The position numbers and the translations under genes were made by a program. Below the pieces are notes generated by a model. It saw only the letters and a list, made by a program, of their open reading frames with translations. It did not search any database and was not told the origin of the DNA. A DNA stretch of 29,189 nucleotides from a virus, in the IMG/VR virus record IMGVR_UViG_3300035698_013882, positions 1 to 29,189 of that record. One strand, 5' to 3'. Position 1 is the first letter of the stretch; each line of letters opens with the position of its first letter. Shown here piece by piece: positions 1 to 8,323 of this stretch.

Positions 1-155
1 CCTGCTACTATTGCTAACAAGTTCTTCTTACTGTAGTCATAATCTTCTATTTTATCAGATAGTCCCTTAACTTTAATTGTTACATAGTCAGAGTCTGATT
101 CTTGCAAGATAGTTTCACTACCTGCTAATACTGATTCATATAATTTGTTATTCAA
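1..155 (-). CDS. N-terminus of a protein with a capsid-targeting-like motif (partial)
   Basis: This gene runs leftward and leaves the window at position 1, so only about 51 codons are visible. It appears to start at a TTG (155-153), because a clean AAGGAG site lies six bases upstream and no ATG is suitably placed. The visible N-terminus begins MNNKLYESVLAGSETILQES. It matches the LYEQYLAG...LLE motif found in five other proteins here (starts near 12082, 16282, 26910, 27902 and 28748). The LQE at residues 17-19 fits the (L/I)xE consensus of T4-type prohead proteases. By analogy with T4 internal proteins, the inferred role is an internal head protein targeted into the prohead and trimmed there. 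The remainder and its function are not visible. Confidence 0.6.
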   Translation of the reverse strand, partial: MNNKLYESVLAGSETILQESDSDYVTIKVKGLSDKIEDYDYSKKNLLAIVA

Positions 156-233
156 GTTAAACTCCTTAATTATTTTTATCCTTTACCTTGGTATGGTGTT
201 TTTGTACCCCATACAGTTGCATGTTTATCTGAT

Positions 234-425
234 TTAATTATTACATATTTCTAATTGTCCTAATCCTGCAGGGTATTTAAACTCTACAATAAATGCTTCT
301 TTACTAGGACTGAACTTTGGAATTATTGTCTTGTTTTTCAAGCTCTCTATTATATCTCTAATATCTGCATCCCCTCCATCGGGTTTCTCAAGCAACTTTT
401 TAATATGCTCAATAAAAGCTAACAT
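234..425 (-). CDS. Small hypothetical protein
   Basis: A 63-aa protein with no family I recognise. It is charged, with an amphipathic N-terminal helix (MLAFIEHIKKLLEK) and a C-terminal part rich in F, I and V. The ATG at 425 has an AGGA-containing purine stretch a few bases upstream, which is a weak ribosome site. It follows the 96-aa gene at 445-735 with a 19-base gap, so the two are probably co-transcribed. A different frame continues open past its stop to 176 and reads as a plausible protein C-terminus, so a frameshift near its 3' end is possible. Confidence 0.5.
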   Translation of the reverse strand: MLAFIEHIKKLLEKPDGGDADIRDIIESLKNKTIIPKFSPSKEAFIVEFKYPAGLGQLEICNN

Positions 426-444
426 CTCTTCCTCATCTATTTTA

Positions 445-735
445 TTACCCCCACGCCGGAAAAACTTTATTAACTACTGCCATTCTATCATATCCGAAAC
501 AATGTATTTCTTCTTCGCCCTCTAAAAAGACAAATCCACTCTTTATCATTTTTTCAAACCTCTCTAAAGCTTCTTCGTCCGAATCGTCTTTAAAGCACTT
601 TAAAGAATACATAAGATTTTCACCCACAACTTCAAGCACTTGTTCCCTTAAATCCTCGTCTTCTAGTACTTCTAATGTTGTAGACTGATAACCCTTATCG
701 TTTCCCAAATGACCTTTATAAATTACTTCACTCAT
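445..735 (-). CDS. Acidic hypothetical protein
   Basis: A 96-aa acidic protein that I do not recognise. AAGGAGG lies just upstream of the ATG (735), which fixes the start. The middle is rich in D and E (LEVLEDEDLREQVLEVV), and the C-terminal third has a hydrophobic core (FVFLEGEEEIHCFGYD). It is one of a leftward run of small genes (1-2068), each with its own strong ribosome site, an arrangement typical of accessory genes in large phages. No signal peptide or membrane segment is visible. Confidence 0.7.
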   Translation of the reverse strand: MSEVIYKGHLGNDKGYQSTTLEVLEDEDLREQVLEVVGENLMYSLKCFKDDSDEEALERFEKMIKSGFVFLEGEEEIHCFGYDRMAVVNKVFPAWG

Positions 736-753
736 CTTAATCCTCCTTCTTTT

Positions 754-1065
754 TTATATTTCTACCTCTGCCCATTTTAATACATCTTTTTCTTCTACAC
801 TACCCGGAAGAATTAATAAATTAACTCCTTCTCCAAAAGAATACCATCCTGCATCTAATTTTTTATTTATAAACGAAGTCGAAAAAAACTCCCCCTTCCT
901 TTTCTTACTTACTTTATTTGCTTTTACTACTCTATTAACATACCTTTTAGTAAATTTCATAGCTTTCTTTAATGGACCATCTATCTGATCTGCTCTTAAA
1001 GACAGTATCTCATGTACTCCTCTACAAGATAATACTTCCCAAACTTTATATGTTTTTTCTTCCAT
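754..1065 (-). CDS. Basic hypothetical protein
   Basis: A 103-aa protein rich in lysine in its centre (residues about 35-60 contain KRYVNRVVKANKVSKKRK), which could bind nucleic acid, though no known fold is evident. The start is set by AAGGAGG ahead of the ATG at 1065. It lies 18 bases upstream of the 445-735 gene on the same strand. No family was recognised. Confidence 0.7.
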   Translation of the reverse strand: MEEKTYKVWEVLSCRGVHEILSLRADQIDGPLKKAMKFTKRYVNRVVKANKVSKKRKGEFFSTSFINKKLDAGWYSFGEGVNLLILPGSVEEKDVLKWAEVEI

Positions 1066-1178
1066 TTTACTTTCCTCCTTTTATTTATAAATCTCCTTTT
1101 TCAAAATAAAATAAATCTTTATTCAAAAAAATTTAATACTTATAACAATACTCTCTATTTAAAATACTTTTATAAATA

Positions 1179-1445
1179 TTAAACTAAACACTTTTCAAAT
1201 TCATTAATACTAAAATCACTACTACTAAATAATTTTCTTCTTATCTCATTTTGAGTTCCAAAATTAATTATTCTTTTCTTACCAATATCTAAACTATACA
1301 TTCCTCTTTCTTCTTCTATCGGAATTATACTTACTTCAAATAAAAACATATTTTCAAACTCATCAATCCAAGTCTTCTCTTTTATTACTTTCTTCTTTTT
1401 ATTTCTTCTCTCTAACTCTTTTAATAAATCATCTAACTCACTCAT
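1179..1445 (-). CDS. Small Lys/Glu-rich hypothetical protein
   Basis: An 88-aa protein. An ATG at 1460 is in frame, but the purine-rich ATGAGGAG stretch there is itself the ribosome-binding site, so translation should begin at 1445 (MSELDDLLKELERRNKKKK). The N-terminus is a charged helix and the C-terminal half looks like a small alpha/beta domain. It lies within a markedly AT-rich stretch and uses almost only A/T-ending codons. Function unknown. Confidence 0.65.
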   Translation of the reverse strand: MSELDDLLKELERRNKKKKVIKEKTWIDEFENMFLFEVSIIPIEEERGMYSLDIGKKRIINFGTQNEIRRKLFSSSDFSINEFEKCLV

Positions 1446-1594
1446 TTTATTTCTCCTCATTACTTACTTCAAATAAAATATATACTAACAATAAAAAAAT
1501 TTTTCTCACTATTTTATTATTTACTAACACTATAATAATAATAACAAATTGAACTTAATCAATTTATTATTATTATTATTTACAATTTTAAAAT

Positions 1595-2068
1595 TTATTT
1601 TACAAATAAACTTATTAAAATTTCTTCACTAACTTTTTTACTTTCTAAACTTTTATAATCATTCAAATAAATTTCAATATTATTTTCTAAACCTTTTACA
1701 ATAACTTCATTTTTATCTCTATTATTTACAAATAATATTTTACTATCTATTTTACTCATCCTAATATTACAATTTAATTTCTTACTCCACACTTTATAAT
1801 CATACTTACTTTTCTCAAAAACTATATTATTTTCTTTAAATAATTCTTCTAACTTACTACAACCTTTAAATTCATATTCATAAACAATTTTAATCAATTT
1901 TTCTTCAACTAAAATTTTACTAAATTCTTTTTTCTCATCATCACTCAAATTTAAACTTTTAATATTTTCAATAACTTCACTAAATCTCTCTTTTTTCTTC
2001 TCATTAACTAACTTCATTAACTCATCAAGATTTAATTCTTCTAAATTAATATTATCATTTTTACTCAT
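1595..2068 (-). CDS. Very AT-rich hypothetical protein
   Basis: A 157-aa protein made mostly of K, N, E, I, L and S, consistent with the extreme AT content of its gene. An in-frame GTG at 2080 is part of the ribosome-binding sequence (GTGAGGT), so the ATG at 2068 (MSKNDNINLEELNLDELMKL) is the better start. Residues 1-75 look helical and the rest looks like a mixed alpha/beta domain. I recognise no family. Its composition differs sharply from the replication and head genes, which suggests a recently acquired or weakly constrained gene. Confidence 0.65.
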   Translation of the reverse strand: MSKNDNINLEELNLDELMKLVNEKKKERFSEVIENIKSLNLSDDEKKEFSKILVEEKLIKIVYEYEFKGCSKLEELFKENNIVFEKSKYDYKVWSKKLNCNIRMSKIDSKILFVNNRDKNEVIVKGLENNIEIYLNDYKSLESKKVSEEILISLFVK

Positions 2069-2352
2069 AAAATACCTCACTTTTTTTATTTTTTATTTTT
2101 AAAACAAAATTTAATTTTATATAACTGAATATTATTTATTTATATTTTTTACATAAAACTCCTCTCTAAAAAATAATTTTTTATTTTTTATTTTTTTTAT
2201 ATTTTTATAAATAATAATAATATTTTTTTTATTTTAAATTTTAATATTTATTATTTATTTATATATATATTATAATATATTTTTAATATTTTTTTATATT
2301 ATTAGTTTTTTCTGGGGTTTTTTTAAATAAATAAAATAAATTAATATATAGT
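2069..2352. other. Extremely AT-rich non-coding spacer
   Basis: No open frame of interest is seen on either strand. The stretch is almost all A and T, with long T and A runs and alternating TATATATA/TTATAATATA around 2255-2290, broken only by a CTGGGG at about 2311-2316. It separates the kinase-like gene from the AT-rich 157-aa gene, both reading leftward. Such DNA melts easily and could hold a promoter or an origin-like element, but nothing specific can be assigned. Confidence 0.5.
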
Positions 2353-2967
2353 TTAATCTAATAGTATCTGGGAAGTAGAAAGTTTATTGGGAAGCTTTAT
2401 GTCTGTATATTCAGCAAGTAAATGTTCCGCTATTTCTTTCTTAGTTGAGCGAAAATTCTCAAAAGAATCTAATTCAATAATAAAAGGATTAATAAGCTGA
2501 GAATCTATCTCCTGTGATAGACCTGAAATTAATGCTTTGATATGAAGATTGAAAATAGGGTCAGTTGGTCTAACACCATCACTAGCAACATTTTCAACAT
2601 AAGGTAGAATAAAGATTATATCATACATATTAATCTCTTCTATGCATTTTGCCTTAAATGCCTTAAACCATTTCTTATGCGACGCTAATTTAGGATATAA
2701 AGCTAATGTAAAAGCTAATGTATCTAATCCACATCTATCAGTAATAATATCATCTCTACAAGATATATGTTGAACTCTATCATCTACTATCCTCTGTTGT
2801 AATTCCAATCTCTGCGGTAAAGTAACCTTCATCGGTTTATCTATACCTAATTGTGCTGCAGAGTATCTAGTTAAATTACACGCTGTATGAAAACCAAGTC
2901 TGTCCCTGAAATATTCACAGAAAGTTGTTTTACCTGTTCCTGAATGTCCACTAAATGCTATCTTCAT
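2353..2967 (-). CDS. P-loop NTPase, probable nucleoside/nucleotide kinase-like (AAA_28 type)
   Basis: A 204-aa protein whose first residues form a beta strand followed by a Walker A loop, GHSGTGKT (residues 7-14). A later segment, IITDRCGLDTLAF, resembles the DR-containing region of small kinases that act on nucleosides or cofactors. Length and layout fit the NadR/AAA_28-type kinase-like proteins common in large phages. The substrate cannot be told from the sequence. The start has a GAGGAG site nine bases upstream. It is the first leftward gene, divergent from the replication gene at 3466, and a TATAAT-like box lies just upstream (2984-2989, minus strand). Confidence 0.75.
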   Translation of the reverse strand: MKIAFSGHSGTGKTTFCEYFRDRLGFHTACNLTRYSAAQLGIDKPMKVTLPQRLELQQRIVDDRVQHISCRDDIITDRCGLDTLAFTLALYPKLASHKKWFKAFKAKCIEEINMYDIIFILPYVENVASDGVRPTDPIFNLHIKALISGLSQEIDSQLINPFIIELDSFENFRSTKKEIAEHLLAEYTDIKLPNKLSTSQILLD

Positions 2968-3242
2968 AAATATTGCTCCTCACATTATATATCAGTTTCT
3001 TCTACTTTTAAAGGATATTGCTGATATGACATTATAACGAGAAGTTATATATTTATATGTATACAAAATAAAAACTAAGTGTTGAAAGAATCCTCTGTAG
3101 ATGAGATTAAGTATAAGTAATGTCCTCCCAGTGAGATAAAGGTACCGAAGTTTTCACTATTGTATGTTCACTCCAATATATTTTAAAAATATATATAATA
3201 CATATTTGATTTAAAGAAAGTGTATAAGGTTAAGTAATAGAA

Positions 3243-3276
3243 GAGGATCTTTATCTCCCCTAAAGGAGAGATCCTC
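3243..3276. other. Imperfect hairpin
   Basis: GAGGATCT (3243-3250) pairs perfectly with AGATCCTC (3269-3276). Inside it, CTCC (3255-3258) pairs with GGAG (3265-3268), leaving a one-sided TTAT bulge. No T-run follows, so it is not a convincing intrinsic terminator. It may be part of a leader RNA or an origin structure. Confidence 0.55.
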
Positions 3277-3370
3277 ATCTATTCGTAAGTGATTAGTTGG
3301 TAGTTGATTTTTAGAATGAATGCCTTTATAATAAAAGTTCATTAGATCTATATTTTTTGAACTCATTGCA

Positions 3371-3388
3371 GGCGGCAGAAATGTCGCC
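3371..3388. other. Stem-loop with a GAAA (GNRA) tetraloop
   Basis: GGCGGCA (3371-3377) pairs with TGTCGCC (3382-3388) through seven pairs, one of them G-U, closing a GAAA loop on the plus strand. GNRA loops are typical of folded RNA and are not expected by chance in such AT-rich DNA. It lies about 80 bases before the replication operon, so an RNA leader element is plausible. Confidence 0.5.
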
Positions 3389-3465
3389 GAGTGTTTGTTA
3401 TAATCACTAACTATTAAAAATAGCAGTTTATTTTTAACAGAATTTAATATACAATTCAGGATGCA

Positions 3466-5571
3466 ATGATAAAAAATATAGACTACTCTACAGCCTTAAC
3501 ACAGGTGACTAAGAAACAACTCAAGCAACCGAGGAATAATTCCTTAGTATATTACCTAGATACTTCTTTCAGTACAATCTATAGAGAAGATTCAAAGTAC
3601 CTCCTTTCAGAAAGCTCTTTCCTAGTTTCATGGCTATTAGACGCATTAGTAAATAGAGATGTAAAATGGAGTAACCTAACCAAACAACTTACAGTATCGC
3701 ACACTGACATTCTTCAGCAAACTAACATTACATTAAGTACTCAACATAAAATATTAACGAAACTATCAGAGTTAGGCTTTATAACTATTGACAGAGAGGC
3801 GAAGAAAAATAATACTTACAGCTTAGACTTAGATGCATTTATTACCTACTTTCTATCAGCGAGGAAGAAGGAGCAATGGCGTCAAGTAAAGGAAAACACA
3901 GAGAATTTTAAAGATGGATTTACGAGACTGATAAGCAAGACTAAACTAACGCCTTCTCAGAAACAATCTTACTTAAATGACCCTGTGCAATTCTTATTCT
4001 TCCTTATAGAGAAGCGAAGAACGTTTGTACCGATGATGAAGCATTTATGCACAAATATGCCACTGAAGCAAAATATATACTTATCGTCCTTGACCTACCT
4101 ATCAGAAATTTTTAACACATATAATGTACAGGATAAATCTTACACATGGATTACATCCTCCAAGATACAAGAGAGATCAAACCTTTCCTCAGATATGCAG
4201 TATGTATTAAAGAAGGCTTTGAGAGATAAGAAGTATATTACATTTGCAAATAAGTCAACCCATTACGTTAATCACTACACTAAGAGAAGATCTTTACGAA
4301 CACACACATATATCAACCTAGAGACTTCTAAAATTCTGGAAGATATTGTTAATACTTTTACACAGGATTCCAATAAGGAGATAAACATGACTGATCAGTT
4401 AATGGGATTAGATGAGATAGAACAGAGATTATTTAAAGAGGATGAAATCACTTTCTCACTACCTAATCGCGAGAGTGCTTCATATAATAGAGATGCAAAT
4501 CTAGCCTGTGTTGCTAAGATAGATAGAAAGATATTAGAGATGCAGTATACAAGAGGATTACGTCCTGTATTATATTTATTAAGTACCTATAAGTATTTTG
4601 CACGGAAGAATTTCCATAAGACTATTGAATTAGTGAATCCTTATAAGATGGAAAAATCTAAGAATTATAGAACCTTCACTAAACTTCATGAGTTCTTAGT
4701 TGAGCGAAAATATTCCTTGTATGGATATATTGCTGCTCAGTTTCATTATTTAAAAGGAACTAAGTACTTACCAAACATTTTACACCTAAGGACGGATAAG
4801 GCAGTCTTAAACTACTTAAGGTTTCTAGAAGATTACAGAGCTGGTAAAGTAGGACCTATTGTTGCTAAGCATATTGAAGTTGAAGATGAAAACTTAGGAG
4901 CGAGGGAGTTAGAATACTTAAATCAATTAAGACAGTACCGGTCTCAGCAGGTAACATTTGAACCAGCTGCGTTATGTGGTATACATCCTAATTTAGTCAA
5001 TCAAGTCTTAACAGGAGTAAGTAGGCTTCCAGGTAAGGATATAGAAAAGTATATCCTTAATAATTGGAAAGATGTGACAGAATTAGTAATACATAATGGA
5101 TACGATAAAACAGTTGAGGTGATTAAAGCTAAGTTTCCTAATACCAAGTTTCACATACTAGATACAGATTGGGATAAGCAATTCGAGATTCACCTGACAA
5201 ATAGATTTCCAGGCTTCACTTACAGTCCTCCTGGATCTGATGCTTATAAGTTAGAGGTAGCTAAGAAGAATAACTTAGAAGGCAAGATGGTAGAAGCTAT
5301 GAAGAGTCAGAAAGAGTTTGTTAGAAAACGTATTGCCCTTGCAAACTTACAGACTAGGTATCATAAAGGTATGAAAGACTATTTCAACCAGTTTGGTATA
5401 GAGATGAATTATAAAGAGAAGTTATTATTAAGAGCTTCAATCGTTAAGGATTTAGGATTTGAAAAAGATCCATCACCAACATCAGAATCAGTTTTAAAAC
5501 GTATAGAGGAAGAAGGAAAGAAAACAATGAATAGAATACATCATTATTATAGAGAAAAGCTAAGTAACTAA
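3466..5571 (+). CDS. Putative replication protein with winged-helix domain
   Basis: A 701-aa protein at the head of the replication cassette, three bases before the helicase gene. Residues about 65-125 read as a winged-helix DNA-binding domain: a helix rich in small and polar residues, then TQHKILTKLSELGFITID, a typical recognition helix and wing. A second HTH-like stretch lies near residues 500-530 (LCGIHPNLVNQVLTGVSR). The rest is basic and helical, with no nuclease or polymerase motif that I can see. Its position before helicase and primase suggests replication initiation or helicase loading, but this is inference. The ATG at 3466 has only a weak AGGA site. It could instead be a regulator. 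Confidence 0.6.
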   Translation: MIKNIDYSTALTQVTKKQLKQPRNNSLVYYLDTSFSTIYREDSKYLLSESSFLVSWLLDALVNRDVKWSNLTKQLTVSHTDILQQTNITLSTQHKILTKLSELGFITIDREAKKNNTYSLDLDAFITYFLSARKKEQWRQVKENTENFKDGFTRLISKTKLTPSQKQSYLNDPVQFLFFLIEKRRTFVPMMKHLCTNMPLKQNIYLSSLTYLSEIFNTYNVQDKSYTWITSSKIQERSNLSSDMQYVLKKALRDKKYITFANKSTHYVNHYTKRRSLRTHTYINLETSKILEDIVNTFTQDSNKEINMTDQLMGLDEIEQRLFKEDEITFSLPNRESASYNRDANLACVAKIDRKILEMQYTRGLRPVLYLLSTYKYFARKNFHKTIELVNPYKMEKSKNYRTFTKLHEFLVERKYSLYGYIAAQFHYLKGTKYLPNILHLRTDKAVLNYLRFLEDYRAGKVGPIVAKHIEVEDENLGARELEYLNQLRQYRSQQVTFEPAALCGIHPNLVNQVLTGVSRLPGKDIEKYILNNWKDVTELVIHNGYDKTVEVIKAKFPNTKFHILDTDWDKQFEIHLTNRFPGFTYSPPGSDAYKLEVAKKNNLEGKMVEAMKSQKEFVRKRIALANLQTRYHKGMKDYFNQFGIEMNYKEKLLLRASIVKDLGFEKDPSPTSESVLKRIEEEGKKTMNRIHHYYREKLSN

Positions 5572-5574
5572 CTC

Positions 5575-6909
5575 ATGGCGGATTTAACCTCTACTATATT
5601 TAGCGTTGAGTACCAGAAGAATATTCTCGCAAGTCTTGTCCGTCTACCTGGTTTCTATGCTAAGGCAAGGCATTTAATCAAACCTAAGTATTTTACAGCA
5701 GACCCTGTTAGAGAAGTATATGAGGTAATAAGTACGTTCATGGATCAACACAATGATCTCCCTACAAAAGGCATTGTAGAGCAAACATTTTTAAATAATC
5801 CTTCTAAGCTATATAATCAGCAATCACAGCAATTTCAAACTATTTTTGATTTGCTTTACAGTGATGAGATAGGTACTGCTGCATTAGAGACTATTCAGGG
5901 AGATTTTATATCATATATAAGCAGTATTAGAATGTATGATAATTTTACTTTAAGTCTTACTAGTTTGAAAGATGGAGACTTTGATAAAGCTTTTGTTCTA
6001 GTCGATGAAGCAAGACAAGAAATTGCATTAGACGAAGATGATATTTCCATTTTCCATATTGAGAATGTAGATGAGAGAATGAAGGAGCAAGATGCTAAGC
6101 AGAAAGATGTTGCTAGTAAAGGTATACCGACAGGATATGCTAGCTTCGATAGTGTTAATAGATATAAAGGGTGTCCTAAAGGAACTTTGTGTGTTGCAGT
6201 TGCTGGCACAGGTGGAGGAAAATCTATTCTATTGTGTAATATAGGAGGAGCAGCTGTACTAGACGGGCATACAGTACTACACATTACTTTAGAAAACTCA
6301 CAAGAGCAAACACACGAGAGATATGATTCATTCTTCACAGGTGAGAACATAGATCACATGTTTAGAAAATCAAAGGAGGTAGCGGAGTTCTATACTAAAA
6401 ACCCTCTTCCCGGCATGTTATTAATAAAAGAATTCAACGCGGGAGAGGCATCTATACTAACAGTAGATTCATACCTAATGCAATTAGAACAAGATAAAGG
6501 AATTGTACCGGATGTTCTTATTATAGATTATGCAGACGAGATGGAAGTCAGTAGATCAGTTTTTACAGAAACAAGAGCTATCTGGCAGAATCATTTTACT
6601 AGAATGAAAGGGCTTGCTAAGAAATGGAACGTTGTCTTATGGACAGCTACTCAGGGTAATACACAATCAGAAGGCAAAGAAACTTTTGGTAAGAAGGATG
6701 TATCAGAAGGAGCATCTAAACTAAGACCAGCTGATCTGGCTGTGGGTATTTCAGAGAGTGATCAAGATGTTAGTTTAAAGGAATGCAAGCTGCACTGGAT
6801 GAAGAGTAGATTTAGTAAAGATAAGTTTATTACACAGTGTGTCAAAGACACAGAGCGTATGCTTATACAGGAAATTGCAGTAGGCCTTGCAAGAACGGAT
6901 CAGATGTAA
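5575..6909 (+). CDS. Replicative DNA helicase, DnaB-like
   Basis: A 444-aa protein with the two-part layout of DnaB/gp41-type hexameric helicases. An N-terminal helical domain (residues about 8-110) matches the DnaB N-domain pattern, and a RecA-like ATPase domain follows from about residue 185. Walker A is AGTGGGKS (residues 210-217). Walker B is VLIIDYAD, about 100 residues later, followed by a WTATQGN segment that fits motif H3. It should unwind duplex DNA 5'-3' at the phage fork and work with the primase next door. It starts three bases after the 701-aa gene and its stop overlaps the primase start (TAATG), which implies coupled translation. Confidence 0.88.
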   Translation: MADLTSTIFSVEYQKNILASLVRLPGFYAKARHLIKPKYFTADPVREVYEVISTFMDQHNDLPTKGIVEQTFLNNPSKLYNQQSQQFQTIFDLLYSDEIGTAALETIQGDFISYISSIRMYDNFTLSLTSLKDGDFDKAFVLVDEARQEIALDEDDISIFHIENVDERMKEQDAKQKDVASKGIPTGYASFDSVNRYKGCPKGTLCVAVAGTGGGKSILLCNIGGAAVLDGHTVLHITLENSQEQTHERYDSFFTGENIDHMFRKSKEVAEFYTKNPLPGMLLIKEFNAGEASILTVDSYLMQLEQDKGIVPDVLIIDYADEMEVSRSVFTETRAIWQNHFTRMKGLAKKWNVVLWTATQGNTQSEGKETFGKKDVSEGASKLRPADLAVGISESDQDVSLKECKLHWMKSRFSKDKFITQCVKDTERMLIQEIAVGLARTDQM

Positions 6910-7853
6910 TGGCTAGTAAACTACTTGAATATTTAAGTGAAATTGGAGATGTAGTTCCTACTTCAGGAAACCAGTATAGGACGGATTGCATCTTCTGTGA
7001 AGATAGTAGAAAGAGGCTATACTTTTCTCCAGATACAGATCAGTGCCATTGCTTCAATTGCGAATACAGCGGTAATTTTATTACAGTAGTGTCTGATTAT
7101 GAAGGCATTTCAAGGTCTAAGGTTGCTAAAGGTATAGTAGGTATGGAAAGAGTTCAAGCTATCCAAGAGAGAGCTATAGAGATCATTCAAGAAGATCCGT
7201 ACACAAAGTATGCTGCTCAGTTAACTACTATGTATAACTCCTTTAAAAAAATTGGTATTGCTTCAAAGACTATGGAGTACTTAGAGGGGCGGCAGGTATC
7301 TTACGAAGAGGCATACTACTATGGATTAAGAGAGGGTATTGAATACGAAAAGCAGTTCTTCCAAGATCGTGTTATAATTCCTTTCTTTGAAAAAGGTAGT
7401 GTAGTATATTTCCAGGGTAGAGATATTACAGGAGAAAGAAAACTTAAAGCTCTCAATCCTATTAAGCCGGAAGGAGTAGATGCAGGTAAGAGTCACTATG
7501 TTTTTAATCTACATAATATTCCAAGGTATAGTACTATCATTATAACTGAAGGGCCTTTTGATGCAATGCGTATAGGGAAGACAGCAGTAGCTATTAATGG
7601 CAAATCTATTTCACCTACACAAACAAGAAAGATACTAGAGACTTCTCCAACTGAAGTTATTGTTATGCTGGATGCTGACGCTATAAAGGAGGCAGCGTCT
7701 ACAGCAAATATCTTTAGTTCCTTTGCAAAGACTTCTATTATATGTTTAGAAGAGGGAGACCCGGGAGACTTAGAAAAAGATGCAGTACCAGAATTGATAG
7801 CGGGAAGACAGGAGTTCGATACCATGATGCAGTTACAGTATCGTAATATGTAA
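6909..7853 (+). CDS. DNA primase (zinc finger + TOPRIM)
   Basis: A 314-aa primase. An upstream in-frame ATG at 6837 exists, but the start at 6909 (MASKLLEYLSEIGDVV) overlaps the helicase stop as TAATG and puts the zinc finger at the usual N-terminal position. CxxC at residues 27 and 30 pairs with CHCFNC at 46-51. A TOPRIM domain follows, with the conserved Glu in IIITEGPFDAM and the metal-binding DxD in VMLDADA. It would make RNA primers for lagging-strand synthesis with the helicase. It is shorter than bacterial DnaG and lacks DnaG's C-terminal helicase-binding domain, as is common in phage primases. Confidence 0.87.
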   Translation: MASKLLEYLSEIGDVVPTSGNQYRTDCIFCEDSRKRLYFSPDTDQCHCFNCEYSGNFITVVSDYEGISRSKVAKGIVGMERVQAIQERAIEIIQEDPYTKYAAQLTTMYNSFKKIGIASKTMEYLEGRQVSYEEAYYYGLREGIEYEKQFFQDRVIIPFFEKGSVVYFQGRDITGERKLKALNPIKPEGVDAGKSHYVFNLHNIPRYSTIIITEGPFDAMRIGKTAVAINGKSISPTQTRKILETSPTEVIVMLDADAIKEAASTANIFSSFAKTSIICLEEGDPGDLEKDAVPELIAGRQEFDTMMQLQYRNM

Positions 7854-7869
7854 ATAAAAGGAGTTAGAG

Positions 7870-8298
7870 ATGAAGTTAAAAGTAAAGAAGTTATTACCAA
7901 GAGCAATTATGCCCACTAAAGCACATCAGGACGAAGATGTAGGCTGGGATATATACGCTAGCTGCGACGCAGAAATATCCGCAGGTTTTCAAGAGAGAGT
8001 GCCTGTTGATATTGCTGTAGAGGTTCCTGTAGGGTATTATATAGAAGTTCATACTAAGAGTAGTTTTGCTGTACGTTGTCTAAAAGCACACCTTGGTATT
8101 ATTGATAATGGCTATAGAGGAGATTTAGGTGTCCTTATGGTTAACTACGGATCAGAAGATCAGCAGATTAGAAGTGGCGATAAGATCGCACAGCTTGTAA
8201 TTAAGAAACAAGAAGACATCGGGTGGGGTATTGAAGAATGCGAAGAACTATCTGACTCTGTTAGAGGAGAAAAAGGTTTCGGTTCTTCCGGACGGTAA
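7870..8298 (+). CDS. dut: dUTP diphosphatase (trimeric dUTPase)
   Basis: A 142-aa enzyme that hydrolyses dUTP to dUMP and pyrophosphate, keeping uracil out of phage DNA and feeding dTMP synthesis. All five motifs of the homotrimeric family are present in order: DVGWDIYA (residues 23-30), KSSFA (63-67), GIIDNGYRGDLG (76-87) with the catalytic Asp, GDKIAQLVI (103-111), and a C-terminal RGEKGFGSSG (132-141) that closes over the substrate. Length is normal for the family. AAAAGGAG precedes the ATG at 7870. Confidence 0.95.
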   Translation: MKLKVKKLLPRAIMPTKAHQDEDVGWDIYASCDAEISAGFQERVPVDIAVEVPVGYYIEVHTKSSFAVRCLKAHLGIIDNGYRGDLGVLMVNYGSEDQQIRSGDKIAQLVIKKQEDIGWGIEECEELSDSVRGEKGFGSSGR

Positions 8299-8323
8299 TA
8301 GTTATATAAATAAAGGAGGCATT

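Larger units (their letters stand above)
2968..3465. promoter_or_regulatory. Divergent intergenic region with several hairpins
   Basis: About 500 bases without a supported gene lie between the leftward kinase-like gene and the rightward replication genes. They contain a TATAAC/GTTATA hairpin (3033-3049), a larger imperfect hairpin (3243-3276), a GAAA-loop hairpin (3371-3388) and an 8-base pairing, AGTGATTA (3288-3295) with TAATCACT (3401-3408), that would enclose the GAAA hairpin. The location suggests divergent promoters, a structured 5' leader for the replication operon, or an origin. The sequence alone does not separate these possibilities. Confidence 0.5.

Noticed and set aside
3243-3276. 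Hairpin considered as an intrinsic terminator
   Set aside because: No T-run follows on either strand, so it was kept only as a structural element.
3001-3465. A search for tRNA-like cloverleafs in the intergenic region
   Set aside because: The hairpins do not form an acceptor stem with D, anticodon and T arms, and no T-loop GTTCRA sequence is positioned correctly.
8305-8312. TATAAATA, identical to the T4 late promoter box
   Set aside because: It lies 12 bases before the co-chaperonin ATG, so a transcript from it would lack the ribosome site. Such strings are expected in AT-rich DNA.
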